DNA of 64,000 bases from Stentor coeruleus. Taxonomy: Eukaryota > Ciliophora > Heterotrichea > Heterotrichida > Stentoridae. The translations under genes and the position numbers were made by a program. The first letter of the stretch is position 1. Each line of letters starts with the position of its first letter. The notes beneath the pieces were generated by a model. It saw only the letters and a list, made by a program, of their open reading frames with translations. It did not search any database and was not told where the DNA came from. Positions 33,985 through 43,593 of the stretch are shown here, piece after piece. The stretch lies in the NCBI GenBank assembly GCA_001970955.1, contig MPUH01000076.1:53556-117555 (forward strand), given 5' to 3'.

Positions 33985-34338
33985 TTTTTATATATTATAA
34001 CATCAAGTAATAATTTATATAGAAATAGTTTGAGATACTTTTAAAGAGGTCATAAAGTATATTTATTTTTCATATATAGTCTGTAAAACATATTTTCTTT
34101 GCTTTTTACATTAAGAATTTTTCTAGACTGTTACAAATTAGATTTATGTACAAAAACTTTAAATATTTATATATAAATGATTATCCTTTAATATACATGA
34201 TATATAATAAAACATTATATAAGTACTAATTTTCATAATACTTAAGAAAACTTTAAATTATTTTTATAAGTTTAATTTTTTATTCGGAGTTAATTTGGAA
34301 GTTAGAATGCATTAGATATTCAGTTAGAAATTAATTAT
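33985..34338. other. Divergent intergenic region, Vps2 to coiled-coil gene
   Basis: 354 bp, very AT-rich, without the strong G/C asymmetry of other spacers. TTATAATATATAA lies just upstream of Vps2. Confidence 0.5.
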
Positions 34339-35361
34339 ATGGAACTTGAGGATATCGAGATAAATAATTCGTGGATTCCTGTTAAGGCAATACGCAATGC
34401 TGCAGATATAAAATCTACTTTTCGAACTTTTACTCATAGAAAAACTGCAAGTTCGCCTCCTGAAACACCTCCTCACCACATTTCCAGGATAAAAGAAAAA
34501 AGGTTAAGTTCCGTGTTTGGATCGTCAATTAACCTTCATACAAGATATAACACTGCATCAATAGACAGTTTTCAGCCATCAGTAAATCATGAACTTGATT
34601 CAAGCATATTAGAAAGGAAATATACAAGTATAATTTCAAGACTAAACGAAGAAATCATGATCCTCGGCAATCAACTCAAACATTCTAACACAAAAATTTC
34701 TGAATTAACTAAAAAACTAAATGAAATCAGTAACAAACATGCTTTACATATCCAAGCTTTACAAGAACGCCATGAGCAAAAAATGCGTAGAAACAAACAA
34801 GAACTTGACTATATAATCCAAGAAATGAATTCTCAGAATATAAAACATGTAAGTCTAAGTTTGGAACAAGCACTTAAAAAAGCTCATGAAGACTTTCAGA
34901 ACGAAATCAATAAAAAAAGCAAAGTTTATCAAGAAGAACTAGAAAACAACAACTATGAACATAAAAAACAAGTAAATTTACTTAAAAGTCATTGTCTTAG
35001 TATAGTTGCTGATTTAAAAACACGCTTTGTTGAAGAGCTTGAAAAAGTTGAAGAAGAATATAATGAAAAAATCATAAGACTTAGAAAAAAATATAATAAG
35101 AAAAAAAAACACCCGGGGGATTATGGATATAAAGAAGATTTTAGTGTTTTAGAAGTTAATAGTGGTTCAGATTTGGATAGTGAAAGTTTAAGTATACAAG
35201 ATAATATTGGGTTTAGGGTTTATACTTTTAAGAATAAACCAAAGGAAAGATATAAAGAAGAGATTTCTGAGTCGGAAAATATTGAAAGAGTTACTGATAA
35301 TGTTGTGAAAAACATGTGGAAAAATAATGAGATGATAAACTTTGAGACAGATTTGGTATAG
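34339..35361 (+). CDS. Coiled-coil protein, unidentified
   Basis: 340 residues. Residues 1-90 are polar and probably disordered with many Ser, Thr and Pro. From about 93 to 255 an uninterrupted coiled coil follows (ILERKYTSIISRLNEEIMIL through EEYNEKIIRLRKKYNKKKKH), then an acidic tail. The segment HIQALQERHEQKMRRNKQEL has the look of ciliary or centrosomal coiled-coil proteins, but I cannot name a family. The frame is unbroken. Confidence 0.75.
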   Translation: MELEDIEINNSWIPVKAIRNAADIKSTFRTFTHRKTASSPPETPPHHISRIKEKRLSSVFGSSINLHTRYNTASIDSFQPSVNHELDSSILERKYTSIISRLNEEIMILGNQLKHSNTKISELTKKLNEISNKHALHIQALQERHEQKMRRNKQELDYIIQEMNSQNIKHVSLSLEQALKKAHEDFQNEINKKSKVYQEELENNNYEHKKQVNLLKSHCLSIVADLKTRFVEELEKVEEEYNEKIIRLRKKYNKKKKHPGDYGYKEDFSVLEVNSGSDLDSESLSIQDNIGFRVYTFKNKPKERYKEEISESENIERVTDNVVKNMWKNNEMINFETDLV

Positions 35362-35721
35362 ATAATATTAATATGATGATAGATTATTTAAGATTTTTTT
35401 TATCAGGAAAATTTGGGGTTTGGTAAATAGGAAGAATGTTTGTGTGTAATAGAGAGAGGTTAATTAAGTTAGATTGTTGTTATTATTTTAAAGATTTAAT
35501 ATAGGTACTGGAAAGTTTGTGATATAGATTTTGTTTTTGATATAAAATCATCACATATCCTATAATAATCCTAGTCTTACTCACATATTTTCCATAACCT
35601 CAACAATCCTACCACAAAAAACATTTCCTATCTTAAAACCTTTAAACCCTAATCCTAAACCCCATAAATAACTTTCTTCTCCCTTAAAAAAAAAAATTCT
35701 AAGTATTTTTGTATTATCTGT
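35362..35721. other. Convergent intergenic region with a strand switch
   Basis: Plus strand G-rich and C-poor from 35362 to about 35545, then C-rich and G-poor to 35721. No coding signal. Confidence 0.75.
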
Positions 35722-36153
35722 TTATCTAGGTTTTTCTTTCTTATGCAAATAAAGGGCCTTCAGTGAAACTCCTTTAACTTTAACAACCTTAAACCTAACA
35801 CCCGGAATATCACCAACAGCATGGCCACTTCTTCCAAATCCTGCAACCAAAACTTCATCATTTTCATCAATAAAGTTCAAACAGCCATCATTAGGAACGA
35901 AAGCAGCGATTTTTTTCCCATTTTTCTTAAGGAGAACTCTAACACACTTTCTCACAGCAGAGTTTGGCTGTTTTGATTCAATACCTAACTTTTCAACAAC
36001 AATTCCTTTAGCATGAGATGTCCCTGCGAATGGTTTTTTAAACTTTGAGCTTAAATGAGCCTTTTTATACCCTTTATCAGCCCACCTTTGTTCACGTCGT
36101 CGCTTTTTTAATTTACGACCGGCTCTGATACCTCGAGGCTTTCCTGCGGCCAT
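35722..36153 (-). CDS. RPS23: 40S ribosomal protein S23 (uS12)
   Basis: 143 residues, the exact eukaryotic length. It starts [20 protein letters not shown] and carries the decoding-centre loop [13 protein letters not shown]; the Pro of QPNS is the one hydroxylated in other eukaryotes. The end [17 protein letters not shown] is typical. Role: decoding accuracy in the small ribosomal subunit. No introns, although ribosomal protein genes often have them. GGTTATAAAT abuts the ATG. Confidence 0.98.
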   Translation of the reverse strand: MAAGKPRGIRAGRKLKKRRREQRWADKGYKKAHLSSKFKKPFAGTSHAKGIVVEKLGIESKQPNSAVRKCVRVLLKKNGKKIAAFVPNDGCLNFIDENDEVLVAGFGRSGHAVGDIPGVRFKVVKVKGVSLKALYLHKKEKPR

Positions 36154-36984
36154 ATTTATAACCAGTCAATGTTTGTGTTTAAGATTAGTAGTTTTTTTGA
36201 TGGATTAGGGAATTTTTATGAAGGGATTGTAGGATTTTAGATGCTAAGTTTATAGTTTTTATAGACAGGTTTATTATTTTTATGATGTTTAAGATAATTT
36301 TTTTAGATGATTTATGGGAGATTAAAGCTTTTTGATTGAGATTTAGGAGTTTGTGTGCATGATTTTAGGATAAAATTATTAGGAGTTTAGATTGTTATAG
36401 AGATATAGGACGGATGGTTTTGGAGGAAGTATTTGGATTGGACAGAGGCTTGAAAGATATGAATTTATAATAAAAAGATTTTTTTATGGTGGAATTATAG
36501 AATAAAAGGCTTGGTTTTGTGAATAAATGTGCATTACTTCAAACAAATCATTAGAAATTTTATAAAATTACATCAACTGTACTACATGACTTTAAACCAT
36601 GAAATTTTTATATAATCTCGCCATATCATAAATTCCTTAAATTAACTCAAATATATCTAACTCAGATTAGAATCATAAATACAACCTTTCTATATCTAAT
36701 ATCATATCATATCATATCTTATCATCATCATCTGACTTAATTCCAATTACCCTATCCAAATCCATATCCTAAGTATATCATCCTATCCACAAAAATCATA
36801 TGAAATAAGTATCTTCACATTCTTCAAAACTCTCCAATCTCCCCTCCTCCTCTCAGCTTTCCACCAAAAATCTATAGTTTACCTTAAAATTTACCTCCTC
36901 CAACATATCTTCCTATAAAATCCTATCTTCAATATTATCATATCCTATCTTCAACTAATCCATATATAAACTTATCGATATTTA
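36154..36984. other. Divergent intergenic region, RPS23 to coiled-coil gene
   Basis: 831 bp. Left of about 36540 the plus strand is G-rich and C-poor; right of it C-rich and G-poor, including a run of CATAT/TATCAT units near 36700-36730. Both halves are thus G-poor on the strand of their own gene. Confidence 0.75.
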
Positions 36985-38262
36985 ATGCACAAACGAAGGG
37001 CTTCAGACGACATCTCATCAGGTAACCTAAGTATTAACAGGAAAAAACTTTCAGCCCAATTCATGGAAAGACTAAAGTCCATAAACGATAACTCCTCCCC
37101 TTTAAGCTCAACAGTTAAAATTGACAGAAGTATCATCAACCTCCACCCAGTCCACAACGAGTCATCAATCACAAACATAATCCAAGAAAAAGTTGCTAAT
37201 CTCAAACATAAATTTGGTGAATTAGACATAATGAGAAAAAAACTTATCGAATCCAGATGTGATATAAGAGATGATACAGATTCTCGTAAAAGTTCATTTG
37301 GGATATCAAGAGGAAGGTCAAGTGAGAATAATTTAGATGACTTTCTAGAAAGGGATTATATAAAAACCCGGCCGACTATAGATAATTGTTTTACTAAGAC
37401 AGGGACGATATTGGAAAAGTATGAAATACAAGAAAAATATGATAAGGATTTATATAATGAACGCAAGTCAACCCAAAGGGCGATACTTGAAAGGAATTTA
37501 TTAGAAAGGGAAAGCCAAGAAAAAGTTAAAATCCTCAGCTGCCAAGTCAACACTCTGAATTTAGAAGTGGAAAGCTTGAACCTTAAGTTATTAAATATAC
37601 AAAAGGATTTTAAGGATACTGAGATTATTAAAAAACAACAAGAAAGCTTGTTAGTATCCCAGAGTTCTGAAATCAAAAAACTTGAGTCACGTTTGGAGTC
37701 GGCAAATCTGACTGTGAGCCATTTAACTAAAAAAGTTGCAACACTAGAAAAAAAACTTAGAAACGTTTCACAGAGCAGTTCTACAGCTGCTATAAAGAAC
37801 TTATCTTATATAATATTATCAAAAGATCCACAAGGAAGAACAGAAACATCACCTTTTCAAGTCATAAACCGATACTTAGAAACTTTACAAGAACTTCAAG
37901 ACTCAGATAAATTTGCATTGAAAATATTAAGTAAAATTGAAAGAAACAAGAAAAAACAAGCATATTCTAATCTTCTTAAAGCTAAAACTGATATACTTGA
38001 ACGTATTGATAGAACTGCTTGGACTATAGAAGAATTAGAAAAATGTGTTTTTGAATGCAGGTCACCAAGTCCGGTAAATAGGTCATCAAGTCCTTTAAGT
38101 AAATCTTCTATACAAAATGAAGGGTATAAAAAAGATCATGACGATTTAGAAAAAGCTGATATGTTGGCTTGGATGAAATGTCAAGCGACTATGGTTGAAG
38201 ATCTGATTATGGTCTCAGAATTCGGTATTAGCTTAGACGTGAAAAAGTTCCAAGAGGATTAA
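36985..38262 (+). CDS. Coiled-coil protein, unidentified
   Basis: 425 residues. The N-terminal 130 are basic, Ser-rich and probably disordered. A coiled coil runs from about 155 to 265 (LERNLLERESQEKVKILSCQ, SHLTKKVATLEKKLRN). A helical region follows (FQVINRYLETLQELQDSDKF), then a Ser/Pro stretch (CRSPSPVNRSSSPLSKSS) likely to be phosphorylated, and a short conserved-looking C-terminal helix (DMLAWMKCQATMVEDLIMVS). No known family. Structural or scaffold role by architecture only. Confidence 0.75.
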   Translation: MHKRRASDDISSGNLSINRKKLSAQFMERLKSINDNSSPLSSTVKIDRSIINLHPVHNESSITNIIQEKVANLKHKFGELDIMRKKLIESRCDIRDDTDSRKSSFGISRGRSSENNLDDFLERDYIKTRPTIDNCFTKTGTILEKYEIQEKYDKDLYNERKSTQRAILERNLLERESQEKVKILSCQVNTLNLEVESLNLKLLNIQKDFKDTEIIKKQQESLLVSQSSEIKKLESRLESANLTVSHLTKKVATLEKKLRNVSQSSSTAAIKNLSYIILSKDPQGRTETSPFQVINRYLETLQELQDSDKFALKILSKIERNKKKQAYSNLLKAKTDILERIDRTAWTIEELEKCVFECRSPSPVNRSSSPLSKSSIQNEGYKKDHDDLEKADMLAWMKCQATMVEDLIMVSEFGISLDVKKFQED

Positions 38263-38319
38263 AATAAATCAAAGATTTCAAGACTACAAGATTACTGTTT
38301 ATAAGTAAAATACTAGTTA

Positions 38320-39474
38320 TTAGTTAGCTTCTCTAACATGAATAACACATTTTGGATATACCCCTTCATCTTCTAAACTTTTTTCCCTATCAGTTAAGCT
38401 TTTTGATGGAAATCCAAACACTAATTCTGTTGCAAAAACATCATTCATTTCTAAATAATCATATAAAACTGATACTTTTTTGTTTTTTTCAAAATTCCTA
38501 TCCAACCTCTTCCCTGCAGCAAGTCTAAAACTAACTAATGCTGTTATTTCGCTTGGTTGAGGTTCAGACCCGACGTTTCTTTTAAGGATTTCGTATTTTT
38601 CCTGTTTTTGTTTTTCTTTGATTTCCTGAGCTTTTTTTTCTTCTTCTCTTTTTTCTTTTGCTTGTCTTTCTTGCATCATCATGATTCTCTCAGCTTCTTT
38701 AAGTTCTTCTTGTTGTTGAGCTCTTAATCGACGTTCTTGTAATAGTTCAGGATCAGCATTATTGCTATGGTTTTCTAGAATGATTATCAATTGCCTGACG
38801 TCAAGATATCCAGAATTCCTAGCGAGGACTAAAGGTGTTTTAGGGTTTTTAACTTGGATAATAGCGACAAATGGGAATATTTCTATGTTTAAAAGCTTTT
38901 TAAGCATTTGTCCTTCGTCAGAATTATGTTCAACACCCCAATATAGGTATTCTTTGTTTAAAAAACTCACAAGACGTGAATCGCTAAAGAGTTCTTGAGG
39001 ATATTCATCGCTAAAAGCATGAAGGTAGATAAACAAAGGAAGGTTTTGATCATGACAATGGCTTAGAAGCTCTTGGAACCTTAATGATGAAAAATTAACT
39101 GGAGCTAGGCAAATTTCTGTCATTTTCTTAGAGAACTCTTGAGCTGGGATTGATATTTCCCCTCTAATAGCTTCTGGGACTATTGATTTCCATATGGATG
39201 AGAATATTTGGCTTAATTGCTTACCCCAAGAAACTGAGTTTTGAGAAGAGTTAAAGATAGATAATGGGTTTTGGCTTGGGATTGAAAAGTTTGAACTATC
39301 GGAGATGTTTGAAGAAGAGAGATGAGGAGATGAGGAGAGGAATTCGTTTGAAGCTTGGGTCACATCCCAGTTGTATCTTTGGAGGACTTGCATTGCTTGC
39401 TCAGAATCCCATGTTTCGGTGATTGCTTGGAAGTTAGCGATTGCTTCTTTCTGTGAATCCTGCAGATTGTTCAT
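38320..39474 (-). CDS. FAF1/FAF2-like UBA-UAS-UBX protein, p97 cofactor
   Basis: 384 residues with three domains in the FAF order. UBA at about 4-45 (AIANFQAITETWDSEQAMQV), a thioredoxin-like UAS domain at about 110-235 (LPLFIYLHAFSDEYPQELF and YWGVEHNSDEGQMLKKLLN), a Glu/Lys-rich coiled coil at 250-295, and a C-terminal UBX at about 305-384 where the p97-binding loop reads GFPSKSL instead of the classical FPR. The membrane hairpin of FAF2/UBXD8 is not evident, so the protein may be soluble. Role: recruits Cdc48/p97 to ubiquitylated clients in ER or cytosolic degradation. Confidence 0.9.
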   Translation of the reverse strand: MNNLQDSQKEAIANFQAITETWDSEQAMQVLQRYNWDVTQASNEFLSSSPHLSSSNISDSSNFSIPSQNPLSIFNSSQNSVSWGKQLSQIFSSIWKSIVPEAIRGEISIPAQEFSKKMTEICLAPVNFSSLRFQELLSHCHDQNLPLFIYLHAFSDEYPQELFSDSRLVSFLNKEYLYWGVEHNSDEGQMLKKLLNIEIFPFVAIIQVKNPKTPLVLARNSGYLDVRQLIIILENHSNNADPELLQERRLRAQQQEELKEAERIMMMQERQAKEKREEEKKAQEIKEKQKQEKYEILKRNVGSEPQPSEITALVSFRLAAGKRLDRNFEKNKKVSVLYDYLEMNDVFATELVFGFPSKSLTDREKSLEDEGVYPKCVIHVREAN

Positions 39475-40197
39475 TTATTATTAGGAATATATGGGTTTTT
39501 TCATAGGGTTTTTGCGAATTTTTGGATGTTATTTTGGAGAATGAAGAGATTTTAAGGTTAAAGAGAGAAGGTTTTTTTGTAAGTTGGGATGATTAGGAAG
39601 GGTTATAGGATGATTTTGATAAAGGTATTGAGGATTTGAAATTGAAAATGAAACTATTAATTTGAATAAGAGTTTATAGATTTTGTAGAGGAATTATTTA
39701 ATTAGGTTGTTAGTATCTAGAGTTGGTTTATGTAATGTTTTTGTTATGGAAAAGATTTATGAGTTATGTGTTGTGGAATATAGGAATTGATGGTTTGAAA
39801 ATATAAAAATGTATTTACAATTAAAAATAAAGTTAGTTGCATCGAATATTTGATATACGGCTTACATGCAAAATATAATTATTTATTAGTAGTTAATAAT
39901 AAAATTACCATTTAAATATAACTTTGAGTATATAAGTATATAAAAAAAAAATTCTAATTTTTTTTTCATAATAGCATCCTAGTGTCACTAAGCAAACAGC
40001 ATCCTCAAAAATATGCAAAATTATTACTTACGCCATATATTCTACTAAATAAATTCCTATCACACTTCATAAAAAATAACCTTTAAACCCCAAAAATCAC
40101 TCAGTCCTCATTTCCAGCATCTATCAAAAAACATCTCCAAAAATTTTTATAATTTTTTTCTATACCTTATCAACTCTACCTAATTATCTATCATACA
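39475..40197. other. Intergenic region between two minus-strand genes, strand switch
   Basis: 723 bp. 39475-39800 is strongly G-rich and C-poor on the plus strand (5' flank of the FAF gene) and about 39960-40197 is C-rich and G-poor (3' flank of the next gene). Confidence 0.7.
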
Positions 40198-40722
40198 TTA
40201 ATAAAAATAACTTTTCGAGCTTGGGCTTAAATTTTTACCCATCTTCTTCATCATAATATTCCTTCTAGGTAAAGGTGTTGCATTAACATCTCTCGAATAC
40301 AAAAATTTCTTCCTAACCGGTACTTCCTCAATTCCATCAAAGTCCTCATCATCACTAAAAACAATATTATTTTTCTTCAAATAAGGCAAAGGGTGAATTT
40401 TTGGTCCTTGAGGTATTTCCTTCCTAATAATTTTTTTTTCTTGTTTAACTAAATCAATCCTTATCTTAATCTTAAGCATTTCTGTTTTAATTTTTTTATC
40501 CATGATTTTCTTTTGATCATTTATAACTTTTCTCCCTTCTTTAAACTTCCAAGCTAGTTTTTTTTCCATTTCTAACTCCGCAATTTTCCTTAAACTTTTA
40601 AGTTCTTTAGTTTGTTCTTTTATCTTATCGGACATAATTTTTTTCTTATAATCCCCTCTAAGTTTTCTGATTTCTTCAGCATTTCTATATTTGTCAATTA
40701 AAACCTCTTCTATTTTTTCCAT
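40198..40722 (-). CDS. Small Lys-rich coiled-coil protein
   Basis: 174 residues. The first 105 are a highly charged helix (RKIAELEMEKKLAWKFKEGR and similar), followed by an acidic patch (FSDDEDFDGIEEVP) and a basic C-terminal tail (PLPRRNIMMKKMGKNLSPSS). No family is recognised. The gene has the ATAATAT start box and normal codon use, so it is probably real. Confidence 0.7.
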   Translation of the reverse strand: MEKIEEVLIDKYRNAEEIRKLRGDYKKKIMSDKIKEQTKELKSLRKIAELEMEKKLAWKFKEGRKVINDQKKIMDKKIKTEMLKIKIRIDLVKQEKKIIRKEIPQGPKIHPLPYLKKNNIVFSDDEDFDGIEEVPVRKKFLYSRDVNATPLPRRNIMMKKMGKNLSPSSKSYFY

Positions 40723-41073
40723 ATATTATAACTTATATTAGACTAAATATACTATTATTTCTTCATATATTTTTTTTACATTGCGGACTAGGATATTTTC
40801 TACCTTTTTCGATTGTATAGAAATAATTCCTTTCTTCTCATTTTTGATTATATGAATATGTTATTCTGAGGTTTTAGGATTAACTAGAGTTGCAAACATC
40901 TTTTCTTTTATTCCACTGGTCATAAGTTTCAGCAGAAACACCACAATAAGCTAATTCCCTTTAAGTTTAAATATCTTAAATTTCATCATCTCCACCTCAT
41001 TACTAACACAATAAAAACATAAATTTTAATGCTAACTCCAATACAAAAACCTTAAATCCCAAACCCAAAAAAC
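40723..41073. other. Intergenic region with a possible minus-strand gene relic
   Basis: 351 bp. On the minus strand three frames in turn look coding for 20-40 codons, including ELAYCGVSAETYDQWNKRK. This may be a decayed gene, but I find no family match and do not call it. Confidence 0.3.
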
Positions 41074-41541
41074 CTAAATATTAAGTCTATTAAAAGCTTG
41101 ATAAACAGAAAGCCCAGCAGAAACTGCAAGATTCAAACTTCTAACCCCAGGGTTTTGCATTGGAATATACAAAACATTATCAGAACTACGAAGTATCTCC
41201 AAAGGTAAGCCTGTCGCTTCTTGTCCATGTAAAATCCAATCATCATCCCTATATTCAAACATATCATACCTGACAACCCCAGCAGGACTAAAAGCTAAAA
41301 CTCTTCCAGGTCTCTGAGACTTATAAACTAAAAATTCATCCCACGTTTCATGTATAGTCAAATCAACTAAATGCCAATAATCTAATCCAGCTCTTTTCAC
41401 AGCTTTATCTGATAAATCAAAGCCAATAGGTTTAATCAAATGAAGTCCTACATTATTAGCAGCACAAGTTCTAGCAATACATCCTGTATTTGGTGGTATT
41501 TGTGGTGTATGAAGGATAATTTTTAGCTTGTGCCCTAACAT
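41074..41541 (-). CDS. TrmL-type tRNA 2'-O-methyltransferase (SPOUT)
   Basis: 155 residues, the length of bacterial TrmL. The SPOUT knot motifs are present: PPNTGCIARTCAANNVGLHL (motif 1), GQEATGLP (motif 2) and IPMQNPGVRSLNLAVSAGLS (motif 3). Bacterial TrmL methylates the 2'-O of nucleotide 34 in tRNA-Leu; the closest eukaryotic counterparts act in organelles or on tRNAs and are scattered. There is no evident mitochondrial targeting peptide. Such a short, bacterial-looking enzyme may derive from the mitochondrion or from transfer. The gene shares a 69-bp divergent promoter with the next gene. Confidence 0.92.
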   Translation of the reverse strand: MLGHKLKIILHTPQIPPNTGCIARTCAANNVGLHLIKPIGFDLSDKAVKRAGLDYWHLVDLTIHETWDEFLVYKSQRPGRVLAFSPAGVVRYDMFEYRDDDWILHGQEATGLPLEILRSSDNVLYIPMQNPGVRSLNLAVSAGLSVYQAFNRLNI

Positions 41542-41610
41542 AAGGCAAATTATATAAGTTTATTTTTATTAATATATATAAGAAATACTGATTATATATA
41601 TATAATCATT
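41542..41610. promoter_or_regulatory. 69-bp divergent promoter with a 20-bp palindrome
   Basis: All the DNA between the two start codons. It contains TATATAA on the TrmL side and the perfect palindrome TGATTATATATATATAATCA at 41589-41608, two bases before the right-hand ATG. Confidence 0.6.
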
Positions 41611-42123
41611 ATGATTAAAGAGAATTATCTTAAAGTCTCAGGAATGAATAATCCTATAAAAGATACTCACAAATCAAAGTCCCCTATAAAAGTTTTAAAT
41701 CCAGAAGAAGCTATACTTAATGCTAGAAAACATACAGTGCCGATACCGTTTATTTTCCATAGTAAGATAATGGAAAAAAGACCTTTTGAGTCGCAGAAAA
41801 ATCTTAAAAGTAGAGATCTTGAGTCTGCTAGGGAAACATATAAAACTACTGCACAGATTCATAGCTCTCCTTTAAGAACTGGTAGGAAATCCCCAAGGCT
41901 TGTAAAAAGCGCTATAAGATATAGGTCAAATGCTGAAACACCATTTAAAAAAGTTAAGTTTTGTATTGCTGATATACAGGGAAAGGTTAGCATTGATAGG
42001 AAAAAGCAGTGGAAAAAAATTTTTGTTAGTCTTAAGACGAGTAGTGCAAGAAGCCCACTTGCCCAACATCGTGAAATCAAACCTAAGCTTAAGCATACTA
42101 TACAGGAAATCAATCAAATGTAA
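41611..42123 (+). CDS. Basic hypothetical protein
   Basis: 170 residues, strongly basic, few hydrophobic clusters. Several Ser-Pro and Lys-Ser-Pro sites (HKSKSPIKVLNPEEA, SPLRTGRKSPRLVKS, SARSPLAQH) suggest cyclin-dependent or similar phosphorylation and a microtubule- or nucleic-acid-binding role, which is inference. The first ATG overlaps the palindrome's edge; the Met at residue 11 (MNNPIKDTH) is an alternative start. No family recognised. Confidence 0.65.
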   Translation: MIKENYLKVSGMNNPIKDTHKSKSPIKVLNPEEAILNARKHTVPIPFIFHSKIMEKRPFESQKNLKSRDLESARETYKTTAQIHSSPLRTGRKSPRLVKSAIRYRSNAETPFKKVKFCIADIQGKVSIDRKKQWKKIFVSLKTSSARSPLAQHREIKPKLKHTIQEINQM

Positions 42124-42896
42124 AAATAATATTTTTTGGCTTTTAAAAATTATAGTGAAGTTGTGTTTTTGATTTAGGATTTTTATAGGATTTTGGTATA
42201 GGGTAGAAGATTTTTTAAGGAAGAGTTTATGTTGGATTAGTTTATGTAAATTTTTAGGTAAAAGGGGTAATTTTTTTGAATATTTAAGTTTTTATTATAA
42301 AGATGATAATTGGTTTTTTATTGTATATGATAAAGAGTAAGAAAAATAATCCTTTTGCTCTGTACTTAAGTTTGTTAGAGATGTTTTAATAATCAACCTA
42401 TCTAAAATTCTATACTATTTAACTACATTTGTATTTCTGTTAATTAAATTATCTAAACATAAAAAATCATAGATTCACCCTTAAATCCTTCTACCTTTAA
42501 CCCATATTCCAAAATACCCTATTAACCATCCATAATTTTATATTAAAAAAAAATCCTCTTCACCAATAAAAAACCATCTCTATCATTTCACCAAATCTTC
42601 CTCCTCCTGTTCTTCAACATACCTCAAAACCTTTATTTACCATCCTTTATCCATCCAAAACCCTTCATATTTTCTATCATTGATAAATCCCAGTCTATCT
42701 TCTTATCTCTAATAATGTCTTACAAAAAATTCCACAGGTCAATCCCCAGCAGATATGCTGAAAAAGTTGTCGACAATGAAATCAAAGTTCAAAAATCCAA
42801 CAACATTGACTCTGTGAAATCTCTTCTACAGCTTTACATCGNCCCTTCATATTTTCTATCATTGATAAATTCCAGTCTATCTTCTTATCTCTAATA
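42124..42896. other. Intergenic region with assembly duplication and strand switch
   Basis: 773 bp as written. The plus strand is G-rich to about 42370, then C-rich and G-poor up to the next gene. The last 182 bp includes the first copy of the duplication around the N at 42842, which contains a spurious first start (42715) for the downstream gene. Confidence 0.7.
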
Positions 42897-43023
42897 ATGT
42901 CTTACAAAAAATTCCACAGGTCAATCCCCAGCAGATATGCTGAAAAAGTTGTCGACAACGAAATCAAAGTTCAAAAATCCAACAACATTGACTCTGTGAA
43001 ATCTCTTCTACAGCTTTACATCG
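42661..43023. repeat. 181-bp direct duplication around a single N (42842)
   Basis: 42661-42841 matches 42843-43023 with two C/T differences. Both copies contain the start and first exon of the hypothetical gene. Confidence 0.9.
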
Positions 43024-43556
43024 TAAAATCCATCTAGGAAGGAATTGAATATTATGAAGTCAACAGTGATGAAAAATATCTCTACTACAAAGACAAAATG
43101 GATAAACTTCTTCAATCAAAACGTGACCTTCTAAGACCAAGAAGGTATATTTCCCCAGAAATGCAAGCTGAAGCTATAATCCAAACATATGAAGAAAATG
43201 CTCTAAATCTTACATCAAAAATACAAAACAACCTTGAAGAACAAAACGGATCCCTTACGGACCGAATGAAATCCCGTCAACAAATCAATAGACGTAAAAC
43301 CTTTTCCCCAACTTACTTTTCTAATCTTTATAATCTTCGAAGCGTACAATCTAAAATCTCAGAAACAATAGAAGAACTTATCCAGAACGAACAACAACAA
43401 ATAAAAGAAGTTAAGAAAAAATATAGGGGGATTATAACAAGTGATAATTGTATTGAAACAGTAAGTGAACTTAATGAACAAGTTGAACAGATAAAAGTTG
43501 ATTTTGATAGGAAAAAAAAAACAGCGATTAGTCAGATATTATCAAGTGATTGTTGA
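42897..43556 (+). CDS. Helical hypothetical protein (one 15-nt intron), ends in TGA
   Basis: Exon 1 starts at ATG 42897 (MSYKKFHRSIPSRYAEKVV). Removing the intron at 43023-43037 joins it to the downstream frame and gives 214 residues. The start of the joined region (SVKSLLQLYIEGIEYYEVNS) has the spacing of an MIT-like three-helix bundle, though weakly. The rest is helical and charged and ends in a coiled coil (TVSELNEQVEQIKVDFDRKK). It is the only gene here that ends in TGA; a TAA follows three codons later. Family not recognised. Confidence 0.75.
43023..43037 (+). other. 15-nt intron in the hypothetical gene
   Basis: GTAAAATCCATCTAG: GTAA start, A at position 10, TAG end. The TAG is in frame and would stop translation if the intron were retained. 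Confidence 0.85.
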
Positions 43557-43593
43557 AGTTTAGGTTAATTAAGATCTTAATTAATCAAATCAT

